64,000 nucleotides of DNA from Saccharina japonica (taxonomy: Eukaryota; Sar; Phaeophyceae; Laminariales; Laminariaceae): NCBI GenBank assembly GCA_008828725.1, contig MEHQ01000511.1, positions 36,543-100,542 on the forward strand. The letters run 5' to 3'. Every line of letters starts with the position of its first letter. Position 1 is the stretch's first letter. The translations under genes were made by a program, and so were the position numbers. The notes beneath the pieces are model-generated. The model did no database searches, was not told where the DNA came from, and worked only from the letters and a program-made list of their open reading frames with translations. Shown here piece after piece: positions 1 to 11,043 of the stretch.

Positions 1-33
1 TCCCCCCCCCCCCCATCCCCCCCGCCCCGGTAC

Positions 34-3000
34 CTGGGATATCGATGTGGTGCTTGAGGGAGCCGTTCTCGAAGTCAGACTCGGACAGTCCCTTGTGCAC
101 CCTGCTGCTGGTGGAGACGGCTGCGATGCGCTCAAGCAAGAACTCGCGCTGCTTCTTGAACATGGCGGGCTGGTCCATGTACGGGATGGTGGGGTGCACG
201 TAGCACTCCATGTGCGTTCCGCCGTCGTAATCCTTCACGTACGAGTACCTTCAGGTTGGAGGCGTTACCGCGACATGGGGGACGGGGGGTGGGGATTTTG
301 AGAGGTTTTTTTTTTTTTTTTTTAGGCTGCTGCCGGGCGGTGTGACCGTGTGTTTGGAGGGAAGGGGAGGGGAGGGGGGGTACTCATCTCGAGGGGAGAA
401 CCTGGTGTACACTACGTGATATATACCATCACCCTATTAGTGCAGGAGAGGGGGGGGGGTACTACTGTAATTTTGTTGCTTGCCTTAAGCCTTTAGATTG
501 CTGACCGCGCATCCCTTTCGAGACGGAGCACAATTCCTACTCCAAAATAGAGACACCTCCAACAGTTGGGCGCTCATGACGCTGTTTCTACGTATTTAAC
601 ATAGAAACTTTTGCTAATCATTCCCCCCTTCCTGTTTCACAGCCTGTGGCCACCATCTATCTCCTATTACAGAGGACTATAGTAAATAGGACCAAATATT
701 GTTCGTAAATAATGGTAAAAATATAGGTTTTTGTATGCACCGCAGGTCCTATTTAATATGGTCCCCCGAAATAGTACTGTAGCGCACTCACCAGCGGTCG
801 CGAGACATGGTGAGGTTCTTGGTGAACCCGTGCTTGGCGAAGTACCCGATGGCGTAGTTGTCGGCGTAAGTGTGGAAGTGCGAGAGGTCGGTGCGGATCG
901 CCACCTTCTTCAGCTCGTTCATAAGCCGGCTTCCGTGACCCTTCACCTGAGGTGTTCCGACCAAAAAAAGCGGCGAAAATAACGCGGCGGCGATGGTGGC
1001 GGAGGTGGTGGTGGTGGTGTTAGTGGTGTTGGTGGTGGTGTTGGTGTTGGTGGTGGTGGTGGTGGTGGTGTTGGTGTTGGTGTTGGTGGTGGTGTTGGTG
1101 CTGGTGTTGGTGTCGGTGTTGGTGGTGATGTTGGAGTTGGTGGTGGTGGTAGTGGTAATGGCAGCGGCAGCAGCGGTGTTTAGGGTACAGTTGAGTGAGC
1201 CAAGTACGGAAATAGCGCACCGGCAGTGGAGGGAGGGGTGGCTTGAAAAAAAGTGCTGAAACAAAACAAATCACGAACCTCAAGCCAGCAAAAAAAAAAA
1301 AAAAAAAAAAGACAGACACCACGCAGAACGACCTTCGACGCCAAGTATCAATACGTTTCGACTCATCACAGCTTCTGTATTACTGAAAACGAATATGAAC
1401 ATTAGGTCGCATATATATGTAATCCAAAAACTAAACGTTGTGTCGCATCTTGTACTTTTCCTGCAAAAAAAAAACATGTCACACAAGGATCAGGTATACA
1501 CCAGGTAAGCATACGTAGGGTATGCCTGCACGCTGCCACGCATTTAAGGTATGTATATATGTGATCCCCATGTCACATGTACATACACACATGCACACCT
1601 GAGAGCTGCTGGCGACTGCGCAGAAGGCGATCTCTCCGAACTTCTGCTCCTCGAACGCCCGGTAAGTGATCCCTCCGATGGGAGTTCCATTCTTCGTCAG
1701 CACGATCGACCGGTGCTTGCGGTCGAACACGAGGCGAACGATGTACTCCTTGGGCATTTTCGGAAGCTGCTGGTGAAAAATCTCCTGTTTGTTTTATTTT
1801 GGCAACAGCCACCGGCAAAAAAAAAAAACGCGCACGAAAAAAAAAAAAAAAAAAATGAGAAAAGGCGGGGGCGAGAGGTGAGTAAAAAAGAGGCGTGTCG
1901 GGCAGGGACCGACGTATGCACATTCTACTATGCATAATAGGTAAAGCACGCAGCTTCAGAAGCTACCAGGTATTGATATGTAGTAAGTACCAGGCTCAGA
2001 TATATTCACGGTACCGGTCAAAGCTCGGGTCAAAGCTCGAGTCAAACCTCGCGGGTCAGGTTTCGGTCAGGGGGCGGTTAAGGGTGATCCGACCCGATCC
2101 GTGAGAGATTGAAAACCTCATGACCCGACCCGACCCGACCCGGACCGATCCGATCCGTTAGATTTCGAAACGTTCCTGAGGGTTTTCTCCGTTCGTTCTG
2201 CAGTAGGATGTGGTGAGGAGACAGTGTGGACTATCAACATGTTTTCGGAGTTGGGCCGCTGACCCGACCCGCGAAGAGCCCCTGATATATACCAGGTATA
2301 TATATATATATGCTCAAGGTGGATGGATAGGAACATGTCAATACATGGACAACACTGGAACAACGCTCATCATTTCGATCGAAATCATACAGCCGCGGAG
2401 GTACGCACATACCATGAACGTACGAGTTGTTGCAAACGAATGCAATACAACTACTGCTTGCTGCTGCTGCCGCTGCCGCTGCTGCTGCTGCTGTAGCGCT
2501 GTAACCTTAGTACCGACAAACTTTACGATTCCAGCCTTTCGACCATCGCTCCAACTCTTATCTCACAAAGTGTAAATTGATCCGCACCTTGCTCTTGTAG
2601 TCTACTGGTACGTACTTTTCAATAGTACTGGCGCAGCAGTGACCTCGTAGACTGTTTCGCTCACTGAGCAGGTCTTCGGCGGTGGCTACGTACACGAGGT
2701 GGAGCAGGGTGTGACCCGCGGACTCGGGCTTGGGTACCGGTGCTCGCCTCCATATCTTACGTACCATACGCGGACAAGAAACAACACCAAGATTAATTAC
2801 CTGGTACGTACGCGTGTACCAGGGCATTAACTAAGTAATGGGCCGGCGTTTGTTGCGCAACATGCGACGTAAGTTGTGTTGCGCGCCGCAGGCGGGCCCC
2901 CGGAGGGCCGCCGGAGGCGAAAAATTTGCGATGTATGCGCGAATATATGCCTCAAAACTAAGTAAAAAGCCATTTAATTTATTTTTGGCTCCAGCGAATA

Positions 3001-6000
3001 ACAAAAAATACCTCAAAAAGAATTAAAAGCCTACGGCGAATAGCAAAAGGTGCCTACTTTTTGTTTTCGACTTTGGCGAATAGGACAAGGGGCCTAAAAG
3101 ATGTTCAATTACGACTAATTATTAAGAAAAAAAGACCCCCGACAAAAATTATCGCCTCCGGCGAGAAATAAACGCGCAACAAAAAAATTCGCCTGCGGCG
3201 AAAAATGTCGCGCGCCCAAAAACGCGTGTTGCGCTGCGCGCGACCAGCCTCGCGGCGACTGTCGCGCAAAACGGTTATTTTGACCAAATGTTGCGCCAGC
3301 GCAACAGCGCAACACCTAATTAATGCCCTGGCGTGTACTGCTGTTATGCTGTTGCACTATCACAGCGACTACTGTGTACTTGTTGCATGTTCTTCTTTTC
3401 GTACCCAGTACGTTAGGGCCCATCTTAACGAACATCGCTTTTTATTGAAATGGGAAAATAACTTTTGTTTTTCGTTTGTTTTTAATACGATTTCCCTGAA
3501 AAAACGTGTTTGGGTCTTATCGAGGAATGGTGTATTGCGTCAAAAATTGAGAATAACGCACAAGGGTCAACGAACACCCGTGAGCAACCAACGAGGCGAC
3601 CTACGGCCTGTGTCCTCCCCGGAGCGCCGCTGCCAGCGGAAAATTATGTCTGCCGGCACCGGCTAGGAGGATATCACTCTAGGGATGTCTTGGGTGGGCT
3701 GGCGCAGCCCCGAAGCCCAACGCGGGCAGCAGTGACGGGGATATAGCGATCGAACTTCTATGCCAAGTCGCGACCTGGTCGGTGCTCGTGTGGTTTGGGA
3801 GGCAAAGAGGGGTGAAAAATTGGGTTTGCGACGGCCTATATTATTTTTTAGGCACCACAAGCGGTCTACCCTATGGTAGGGGCCGTCGGACCTCGCGCTG
3901 AGGCTGGTCCGGTGGCTGTGCCTCTCGGGAATGGTGGATCTCGCCTCTGAATCAGTCGACGACATGGCTCAAGTTTGCGTGGCTTCCTTCGGTTTCATGG
4001 AACACGCCACGTCGAGTTGGATGAACTCCCAATTCAACAGAAAAAAAAGAGCAAAACAAGTCCCAAAAGACTTCTTGTGGAATTCCGTTTTATTGAACTA
4101 CTCAGTTTTGAAATCGAAATATCTTGCTGGTTATTCACTTTTCGACCAATCAGTCAAATCAAAACAAACGAACAAAAAAAAAAACTCAAACAAACGAAAA
4201 GAAAAGTTCGTTAATACGGGCCCTTAGGCTGTTTCCTATGCGGTTCGATTTTGAGCTTCAGACTTGTATTTTTCGATCTCAAAAACGAAAGCACCGTCCT
4301 ATGCAGTCCGATTATGCAAAATATGACCGGAATTTTTTCGATTTGAGAATCCGATGACCCAAGTCGTCGGATTTTGGGCCAAAATCCGACGACTTGGGTC
4401 ATCAGATTTTCAAATCGAAAAATGGCATGGTCTCTAAATTCAAGATGTTTTCCACGCAGCAAGCAAGCAGCAGCAGCAGCACGATCGATGAGTTGGATGG
4501 TGACACAGCGACGTTGCTTCGCGCCCGACGCGCAGCCGACGATCGGTGGGCCTCTCCGTCGCCAAATTACAGTCGGCTGCCGCGGGCTCGGACCTAGAGA
4601 CGAAGGGAAGCGCACTCGGCACGCGCCTCTCCGTACGCGTACTCGTAGACTTCACAGCAGCAGCAGCAGCAGCACCAGCACCAGCACCAGCACCAGCAGT
4701 ACAGCAGTAGTACACAGCAGTCAACGCTCGGATGCTTCGTTGTGTCAAAATACAAAATACCAAGACAGGTCGACTCGAGCGCACTCGGCGCGTCGCCGCC
4801 AGACCAGAGGCAGCCAGCGTGGCTTCGAACGCTTGGGTTCTATGCCCAGTACAGCGCACTCGGCGCGTCTCTTCGCGGCGCCAGACCACAACAACAACAG
4901 CAGTTGGTCTTGCCGTTTGCTCAAATATCTGCACGTATGATACAACAAATCCGTGTTTTCTCGCATAAGACTGTTTCGATTTTCAAACTAGGTCGCTGAA
5001 AAATTGATCAGACCATAATCTGAAGCTCAAAAATCGAACCGCATAGGAAACGGCCTAATGTCGTTTGTGGGTTTTGTTTTTCGTTTTTTCATCAACACAC
5101 ACCAACTCACACAAGTTGACGACAGGTACACATAAATATCCTGCTGCGCGAGTGCGACAGCTCGTATGACACGAGTACAGCAGTACAGGACACCTACTAA
5201 TATTAAGAAACAGGAACGCTGGCCCATGCTGGATTTCTTATTCAACAGAGGGTGGTTTCTGCACTAATTTCAAGATAACGACTCTCAAAATTCTTACTTT
5301 CTTCTAAATATCAGCCTGGAATTATTATTAGCCTGTTTCTTATTACGTAGATGTCCTGTACGTACTGCTGTACTGCTTGTAATGTACATAATGTACGAGT
5401 AATACACAACACGACCTGGTATACTCGTACCTGTATATACGGTCATACTGCTGTTCACAAGAGGTAGAGATAAATCCGTACTCAGCCCTTCAACGTCGAA
5501 AAATCGTATATACCAGGTAAGGACACCTAATAAGAAACAGGCTATTAATACGTAATAAGAAAGCCAGGCTGATATTGGAGAAAAATAAGAAATTCGGGAG
5601 GCGTTCTCTTGAAAATAGTGTAGAAAGCACCCTCTCTCAAATAACAAATCCAGCCTGGCCCAGATTTCCTGTTTCTTATCATAGGTGTCCTGTACTCTGT
5701 ATACCAGGTGCTGGAACCATACTCGTACGAACAAGGGTCCAGACTCCAGACCACCACACCGATCGCAAATTGACAAAGTATTCAATTTTTGGTGAAATCG
5801 AGCAAAAAAAAAAAAAATCTCACCACGGCATGTTTTTTTTTAGCCAGTTTTTGAGTTTTTTATGTGTACAAAAACCGAGCGACACTACGAAGCAAAATAC
5901 AAAATACTCATCACCGAAAGTCAGAAAGGCTGTGTTGCTCTCCCCACAAAAAAACTTCGATTCTGGCTCTATGTATTTCAGCCTAACGTCTGGAAGAACC

Positions 6001-7305
6001 TCTACCACTGTATTTTTTCCCATAGGACATTTCGTAATTCTGCTCTAGCTCCAGCCTCACAGCTAATCAAAAAGTCCACCACCCTGCGATGGGCTCTTTG
6101 GTGCTCTCACTACTGTGTGGCAAAGCGGCAGCAGTTTTCGCGTCCTCTACGAACAGCGACTACGTCGCTGAATTTTGAAAATGTGGTTCCAGGCGGTTGA
6201 ATTACGCCGCTTTTTCAAATGGCGACGACTTCCGTTGGTGCATGTTTTCGAGAACTCGTAGACGTACGTACAGCATCACATTTCGTGCGTACGACCTCGT
6301 ACTCTAAATCTGGTACGTTTTGGCCGTTTTTTTGCTGTTTTTGAAGGCACACTACAAAGGTCGGTTGCGGCCGCTGTTGTGCTAATCCGAAAGTCCACCA
6401 CCCTGGTTATTCTTCCTTGGGTCTATGCAGGCATATAGGAGGAGTTCTGGGCGATTTCATGTTGGTCTAGCACAGCGACTACTTCGTTGAACATCGCCTT
6501 ATCGAGCGGCGCGACTACCTAGCGGCTCGAGCTGCGAAATCGCTTTCAGCAACAGCGGACGTGAATTCTCGAGATCTACAAATCTCATCGCCAATGTAGC
6601 TTCAGTTTTGTCTACACCCAGTATCACTTGGGCTTGGGCCTTGATGCTGAGGCTCTCCGGTGCCTCGGTAGGGAGAACACAGGGACAACGATGAGCGTTT
6701 CCAATTGCCTTGTGAGGGGCTGATTTTGACCAAATCCCGGTTTCAATAATATTAGGCGTTATGGAAATACATAATTTTGGTGATTTGTAGGGAGAGCAAC
6801 ACAGGTACGTTCCTTTTAGGTACGCAAGACTCCGACGACCCATATAGGTGTAGAGTGTAGAGGCAGGCGGGCTACCGATTGCTGTTGCTTTTCGTTTCGT
6901 CCGCGTTTTCGTACATACCTTGAGGTGGATGAGCATCTCCATGTTGGCCGGATCGCCATCGTTCGTAACCTCAAGGATCTTGAGCACGTCGGGAGGCTCG
7001 GTCGCCGCCGACTCACGGGGGGGTTTGGACCGGGCACCGCCGGTCGACGCACCGTTACTCACCACCCTGCGTCTCGCGGCCACTGACGAGGCAGCCCCGG
7101 AAGCGTTCGCAACCCCAGCGTCGCCCGGGGAGGAATCGGTCAAGCTCTGGTCCGGGTTGGTGGCCGCTTCGACGAGAGCGCGAACAGGGACAGCGCTGTT
7201 CGGTTCCGTGCGAGCCTGAGCTTTCAAATTGAGGGGGAAACTGTCCGGACCATTTGGGTGGGGTCGCTTCGCACCCAAAGCTTGGGCTTGTTCGTCGACT
7301 TTCAT
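34..7305 (-). CDS. GCN5: GCN5-type histone acetyltransferase, 3' part outside window
   Basis: This gene encodes the catalytic subunit of SAGA-like complexes, which transfers acetyl from acetyl-CoA to histone lysines in the nucleus. Exons on the minus strand: 7305-6919 (start ATG, 129 codons), 1769-1599, 946-792 and 248-34; the last ends at a GT donor, so the remaining exons, where this family carries its bromodomain, lie outside the window. Visible GNAT features are [17 protein letters not shown], the catalytic Glu of GEIAFCAV (codon 1632-1634), the acetyl-CoA loop [10 protein letters not shown], then [17 protein letters not shown] and [17 protein letters not shown]. Donors are GTATGT, GTGTGC, GTGAGT and GTACCG, and phases agree. 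Exon 1 ends with MEMLIHLK and exon 2 starts with QLPKMPKEY, so about five residues (NIFSR in relatives) are missing, which suggests an unseen micro-exon. The 5.1-kb first intron carries several MITEs. Identification is firm; completeness is not. Confidence 0.93.
446..529 (+). repeat. Poly-G-anchored repeat PG-2, copy 1
   Basis: A G-run is followed by TACT, TTTGTTGCTTGCCTTAAG, GACCGCGCATCCCTTTCG and AGACGGAGC. The same order recurs at 16070, 53158 and 60386. Confidence 0.65.
664..774. mobile_element. MITE, ACCATAGTAAATAGG family, copy 1 (GCN5 intron)
   Basis: Inverted ends of the type CTATTACRGGGGACCATAGT plus AAATAGGACC enclose an AT-rich core. Related copies are at 30882-31002 and 43884-44009, with a decayed relative near 59508-59578. 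Confidence 0.7.
993..1172 (+). repeat. GGT/GTT trinucleotide-rich tract in GCN5 intron
   Basis: An imperfect (GGTGTT)n and (GGT)n tract of about 180 bp lies immediately upstream, in gene orientation, of the acceptor at 946. On the transcribed strand it is an ACC/AAC-rich tract. Val-, His- and Thr-rich translations across it are artefacts. Confidence 0.85.
2005..2200. repeat. GACCC/GGGTC-rich repeat, copy 1
   Basis: It carries (GACCC)n tracts, GGTCAAACCTCGCG-like words and GAGATTTCG-like words, shared with a second copy near 39255-39445. Its full structure is unclear. Confidence 0.5.
2820..3330. mobile_element. hAT-like MITE with perfect 8-bp target-site duplication
   Basis: The terminal inverted repeats read CAGGGCATTAAYTA at both ends. 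The element is flanked on each side by the same 8 bases, GCGTGTAC (2812-2819 and 3331-3338). An 8-bp duplication with a CAGGG-type terminus is the signature of hAT elements. The 511-bp interior encodes no transposase. It contains about six iterations of a motif like GCCTNCGGCGAATA and GC-rich subterminal words around TTGCGC. It sits in GCN5 intron 1. Confidence 0.85.
4227..5055. mobile_element. Inverted-repeat transposon-like element, 829 bp
   Basis: About 35 bp at the left end (GGCTGTTTCCTATGCGGTTC, then GATTTTGAGCTTCAGA) recurs inverted at 5022-5055 with few differences. TA flanks both ends, consistent with a TA target duplication, though two bases are weak evidence. No transposase reading frame is evident inside. 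A nested long palindrome lies at 4333-4424. Confidence 0.7.
4333..4424. repeat. Near-perfect 92-bp palindrome
   Basis: The two arms of about 45 bases meet at TTTTGGGCCAAAA with essentially no spacer; each contains CCAAGTCGTCGGATTTTGG or its complement. A transcript would form a long hairpin. It is nested inside the 4227-5055 element in GCN5 intron 1. Confidence 0.8.
5183..5361. mobile_element. MITE, AGGACACC family, copy 1 (in GCN5 intron 1)
   Basis: The left end reads GTACAGGACACCTACTAAT followed by AAGAAACAGG. The right end is the inverse, CCTGTTTCTTATTAC then GATGTCCTGTAC. The interior is related to copies 2 and 3. No ORF is credible. Confidence 0.7.
5519..5695. mobile_element. MITE, AGGACACC family, copy 2, inverted relative to copy 1
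   Basis: It starts AAGGACACCTAATAAGAAAC and ends TTTCTTATCATAGGTGTCC. The interior (CCAGGCTGATATT, CACCCTCTCTCAAATAAC) matches copies 1 and 3 in reverse orientation. It lies only about 160 bp from copy 1. Confidence 0.7.
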
Positions 7306-7625
7306 GATGCGTTCGAGACAGAGTCTGCTGCTTCTGAGCGACGGCCGTCAAAGCCAAGACACACCTGATGGACAAAGGCAACTGGCAAAACGCGCGCAAA
7401 ACATACTCTGGGGGGGGCTAAAACTGGTAGCATCCCCTCGGACAAAAGCTCGAAATCATGTGGAACTCCCAAATTCTGCTTCGAGCAGGTTTTTGGTATT
7501 TCTCGTTCGTTCCCTGTTGTCATCTGCATCACCTCACTGCCCTGTCGACAGCTTGCACTGCTCGTGCTTCACCATCTCCCACCTAGCGTAACCGTGAGAC
7601 CACCAGTGCGGCCGTTTTCGCCGAT
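7306..7625. promoter_or_regulatory. Putative bidirectional promoter between GCN5 and a plastid-protein gene
   Basis: These 320 bases separate two divergent start codons, GCN5 (minus, ATG at 7305) and the membrane-protein gene (plus, ATG at 7626). Both 5' UTRs and promoters must fit here unless upstream non-coding exons exist. I see no clear TATA box. The call rests on geometry alone. Confidence 0.4.
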
Positions 7626-10336
7626 ATGCACGCGACGAGAGCAGTAGCAGCGCTCCTAGTCATGTCCTCCGTTTCGGTCGTTTCAGGCGGCGGCAGCAGC
7701 GGCTCTCGTTCGCCGGCCGCTTTCGTGGGAGCCGCCACCATCGTGGCTCCGCCGGAGTCTTTCCGAGGTGAGGGAGGCTCAATCCATGCTGCTGCGGTGT
7801 ACGCGTTATCCGTCTGCGCTCTGTGCCACTACGGTTCCGTGCGGTTTCCCTCTGGGTGTAGAGCGCAACAGCTCTGGACGGGGTTGTCGGACAGAAGCTA
7901 CACACCGCCGTGATGAGCAGCTGGCTGTGAGAGACATGTGATTTGTTCTCATTCGCAAAGCTGTGACCGTCGAGCAGCTTTGCGGCCGTGTCATCAGTCA
8001 CCACAGACGCTTACATACTTGTTTATACTACGAGTATACCTGGAATAATACGAAATAGGCTTAATGTTGCCCCCTACTTCCGTACGAGGTCTCTCGACAC
8101 GCGGTCGTTGCTATCGCCGAGAGCCGCTGCCGTCGCCGCTGCCGTCGCCGCCGCTGCTGCTGCTGCTGCTTCTGCTGCTGCTACTTCGGGTGCTGCTGCT
8201 CCCGTGATGCTGTTGTCTGCCAGTACGTACACAGCAGTAGTTCATAGTATACATGCACCATCTCTCTCTGTCTCTCTCCCTCCCCCTCTCCCTCTCCCTC
8301 TATGTTTGCTTTTACCCGTCGCTTTCCGTCCTCCCATCACACACACATGTGTTTTCATGAGCAGTAACCTCACTTTCTTCTACGTAACCTCAACAATGTT
8401 TTTTGCTGTCGGCCCCTCCCTTGTGTCCCGCAATGGTGCACGTTACGAGTACATAATCTCTGTTTCACCCCTTCTCTCTCCACTCTCTGCCTCTCCGCTC
8501 CGCTCCCACCGCGCGTCCGTGGCGACAGGCCTCCCGGCGCAGCGCTCCCGAGCGAGGCCCCACGGCTCGCCCACGAGGATTGCCGCCTCGGCCTTCGCCC
8601 CACAGCACCAACGGCACCAGCGACAGCAACACCACCAGTCCATCGCCCCGATCGACGGCGGCGCTCCATCGAGAGCGCCCCAGGGGGGAGCGTTGAGCAA
8701 GGCTCTATTCGTATCAGGGGGAGGGACAGCTGCGTCTTCTGGGGGGAAGGCGGCGCCGGTAGTTGGGGCGGCGGCGGCGACGGGGGGCGGGGGGCAGGCG
8801 GGGTTCGGCCTGGGGAGCGCGTGGGGGGTGTTGTCCGTGGTGTTCATCCTGATGAACGCGGTCAAGCGCCTGACGCCCATCGCTCTTCAGCCGTTTTCTA
8901 GGGTGAGCGGGTGGCGGGACGGGGGGGTGGGGGGAGGGGGTTCGCTTCCTTTTTGTGCCCACCGCATATCATAGCGTACAGAACGTATATATATACGTGT
9001 GTTATCGGGCTCGGTCAGAGGCTTGCTCCGGCCCGCGACCGACCAAGGATAACTATTTATGTACACATGATACAACGTATACGCATGTTACGCTTGTACC
9101 TGTAAGTACAAAACAGGACACCTACGAGTAATAAGAAACAGGAAAGCTGGCCCAGGCTGGGTTTCTTAGTTGAGAGAGGGTGCTTTATACACTAATTCCA
9201 AGTTAACGACGCTCGAATTTCTTATTTTCCTCTAATTATCAGCCTGGCTTTCTTATCAGCCTGTTTCTTATTGGGTATTGGGTGTCCTGTACTAACTGTA
9301 TATAGCTCCAAATCGGCCCCGGTCGCCTGGGGATGTTCTCGGGTTGGGCCTGTATCATGGTGAGGAGGTTGTGTGCGCTATATCATCAAACCTTCCATTT
9401 TTTCGAAGCTGGGCGAGGTCGTGTAGACTAGACTACACTACTATTAATGGTATCTTGAGTTCATCAAGGTGCAGCAGTGTTGCTGATAGTATACACCATT
9501 TACATGACTCAGGAATGCGTTTTATCATGTGTAAATGCCGTCCCCTCGTCGACTCGTCTCTAGCCTTGATGACGAGTACGCGTACTACTGTAGTTGCAAG
9601 CACGGAGCGCCCGTCGCCGACTAGAGAATACGAAACCAAAAACACCCAAGCTCCCTCCGCTCCTTAAGGCTGAGGATCGCCCGCGGCGTGTGTGTCGCAT
9701 CTGTGTCAAGACGTGAGTCAGGCAAGGGCATCAAAACGACAGTCGGTTTTTATCGGAGAAGAAATTCTACGTACGTACAAGTAGTCCAAACCTAACCTTA
9801 ACCTAAAATCCAACCCAAACCAAACCAAAGCGACCCAACCCAACCCAACCCACACCCCAACCCAACCCAACCTAACCCAACCCAACCCGAAAAAACATCA
9901 ACAGGGAGACTTCACCACCGCGCAGTGGGCAATGTACGGCGGCTTCGCCGCGCTGATGGCGTACGCGGAGGGCTTCAAGGGTTTCCAGAAGAAGTTCTCG
10001 CCGCTCGTAGTCAAGCGCGCGCTCACGCTCGACTCGCCCAAGACGAGCGGTGGCGGCGGCGGGGCGGGGCCCCTGCGCCTCCTCCTGGCGGGTCCGTACA
10101 GCATGGGCCTGTTCCACGCCACCAAGAAGCGGCTGACGGTCAGCTGGGGGCTGACGACGGGCGTGCTGTGCCTGGTGCACCTCGTGAAGAAGCTTCCCTA
10201 CCCGTGGAGGTCCATTGTCGACGCGGGGGTCGTCGTCGGGCTGTCGTACGGCACGCTCTCGATCTGCCTCATCTGGGCGAGGGCGGTGATGGGGAAGGCG
10301 CCCGCGATCGACCCGGCACTGCCGGAGGGGGCGTAA
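7626..10336 (+). CDS. Predicted plastid-targeted, cyanobacterial-type membrane protein
   Basis: Function is unknown. The product resembles an uncharacterised cyanobacterial/algal membrane protein family that I recognise from memory. Exons: 7626-7767, 8529-8902 and 9905-10336; phases fit (1, then 0) and give 315 residues. Donors are GTGAGG and GTGAGC, acceptors GCGACAG and CAACAG. The N-terminus has a hydrophobic signal peptide (residues about 6-20), then SPAAFVGA at 30-36 and AASAFAP at 66-72. The latter resembles the ASAFAP cleavage motif of plastid preproteins in algae with secondary plastids. A low-complexity Ala/Gly/Gln linker follows. Membrane segments include GVLSVVFILMNAV, WAMYGGFAALMAYAEGF, SWGLTTGVLCLVHLV and VDAGVVVGLSYGTLSICLIW. 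The conserved core is EGFKGFQKKFSPLVVKRAL, then MGLFHATKKRLTVSWG and LPYPWRSIVDAGVVVGLSYG. Placement in a plastid membrane is inferred. The gene diverges from GCN5 and lies just upstream of TerC on the same strand. Confidence 0.83.
9108..9293. mobile_element. MITE, AGGACACC family, copy 3 (in intron 2 of the plastid-protein gene)
   Basis: The ends are inverted copies of ACAGGACACCTA and an AATAAGAAACAGG-like stretch, and the interior shares words such as CAGCCTGGCTTTCTTAT with the copies at 5183-5361 and 5519-5695. No coding capacity is seen. It is about 180 bp, typical of a non-autonomous DNA transposon. Confidence 0.7.
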
Positions 10337-10768
10337 AAGAGTCCGTGCCTCGGGCGCGCGCCTCTCGGGGCGGATGCCTATATAGATAAGGGTGTCTCGG
10401 GGGTTTGTTAGGGTCGGGTTCAAAACGGGCGGTGCGCTCTTTTCCCTCTTGTCCTCAAGAACCGAACCCNCCTGGTATACGTATATACGAGTACACCGAA
10501 ATTGGTGGTTTTGGAAAGGTTGGTATATATCGTCCAGACCTTTCCATACGAGTGTAGACTTTGTATCGCTCGGCGGTTACACTCTATCATACCTCGTTGT
10601 CGAGAAAATCAGCTGAGACATTCGTCGGAGGGGGTTGGTGTGTTATCTTATCACCCGGGTGTGATATTTATACGGTACAGCAGTAGGTCGTGCAGTAGTC
10701 GTATTCGCATTTCGTCCGGTAGGATATTTCCGGGAATTTTACAGGTCACTAACAGTAGTGTGGTCAGG

Positions 10769-10796
10769 TTTAGGGTTAGGGTTAGGGAGTTAGGGG
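10769..10796 (+). repeat. Short interstitial telomere-type tract (TTAGGG)n
   Basis: Three to four TTAGGG units, slightly degenerate, lie between the plastid membrane-protein gene and the first TerC exon seen. Similar tracts are at 36631-36658 and 54523-54543. Confidence 0.75.
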
Positions 10797-10915
10797 GTCT
10801 ACGCCCGTACCTTGATCCAGCATGTTACCGGACGATCTGTTGATATTCCTTGTGATGTATGATACGATGATGATACTCCATGTTCACTTTTGGCAGTCGT
10901 CCATACTACTCGTAC

Positions 10916-10979
<64 letters not shown>
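10916..10979 (+). repeat. (TTG)n microsatellite
   Basis: About 21 uninterrupted TTG units lie just before a long C-run (11009-11036) that directly precedes the first visible TerC acceptor. The Leu-rich or Cys-rich translations are artefacts. Confidence 0.9.
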
Positions 10980-11043
10980 ACATTCGTCTGATCTCTTGCC
11001 GTGTGCACCCCCCCCCCCCCCCCCCCCCCCCCCCCGCCTGTAG

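Noticed and set aside
993-1259. Val/Leu-rich, His-rich and Thr-rich frames
   Set aside because: They are readings of the GGT/GTT tract in the GCN5 intron.
2558-2827. 89-codon minus frame ([15 protein letters not shown]) inside GCN5 intron 1
   Set aside because: It does not match the expected missing GCN5 residues or any family I recognise, and it ends at the border of the hAT-like element.
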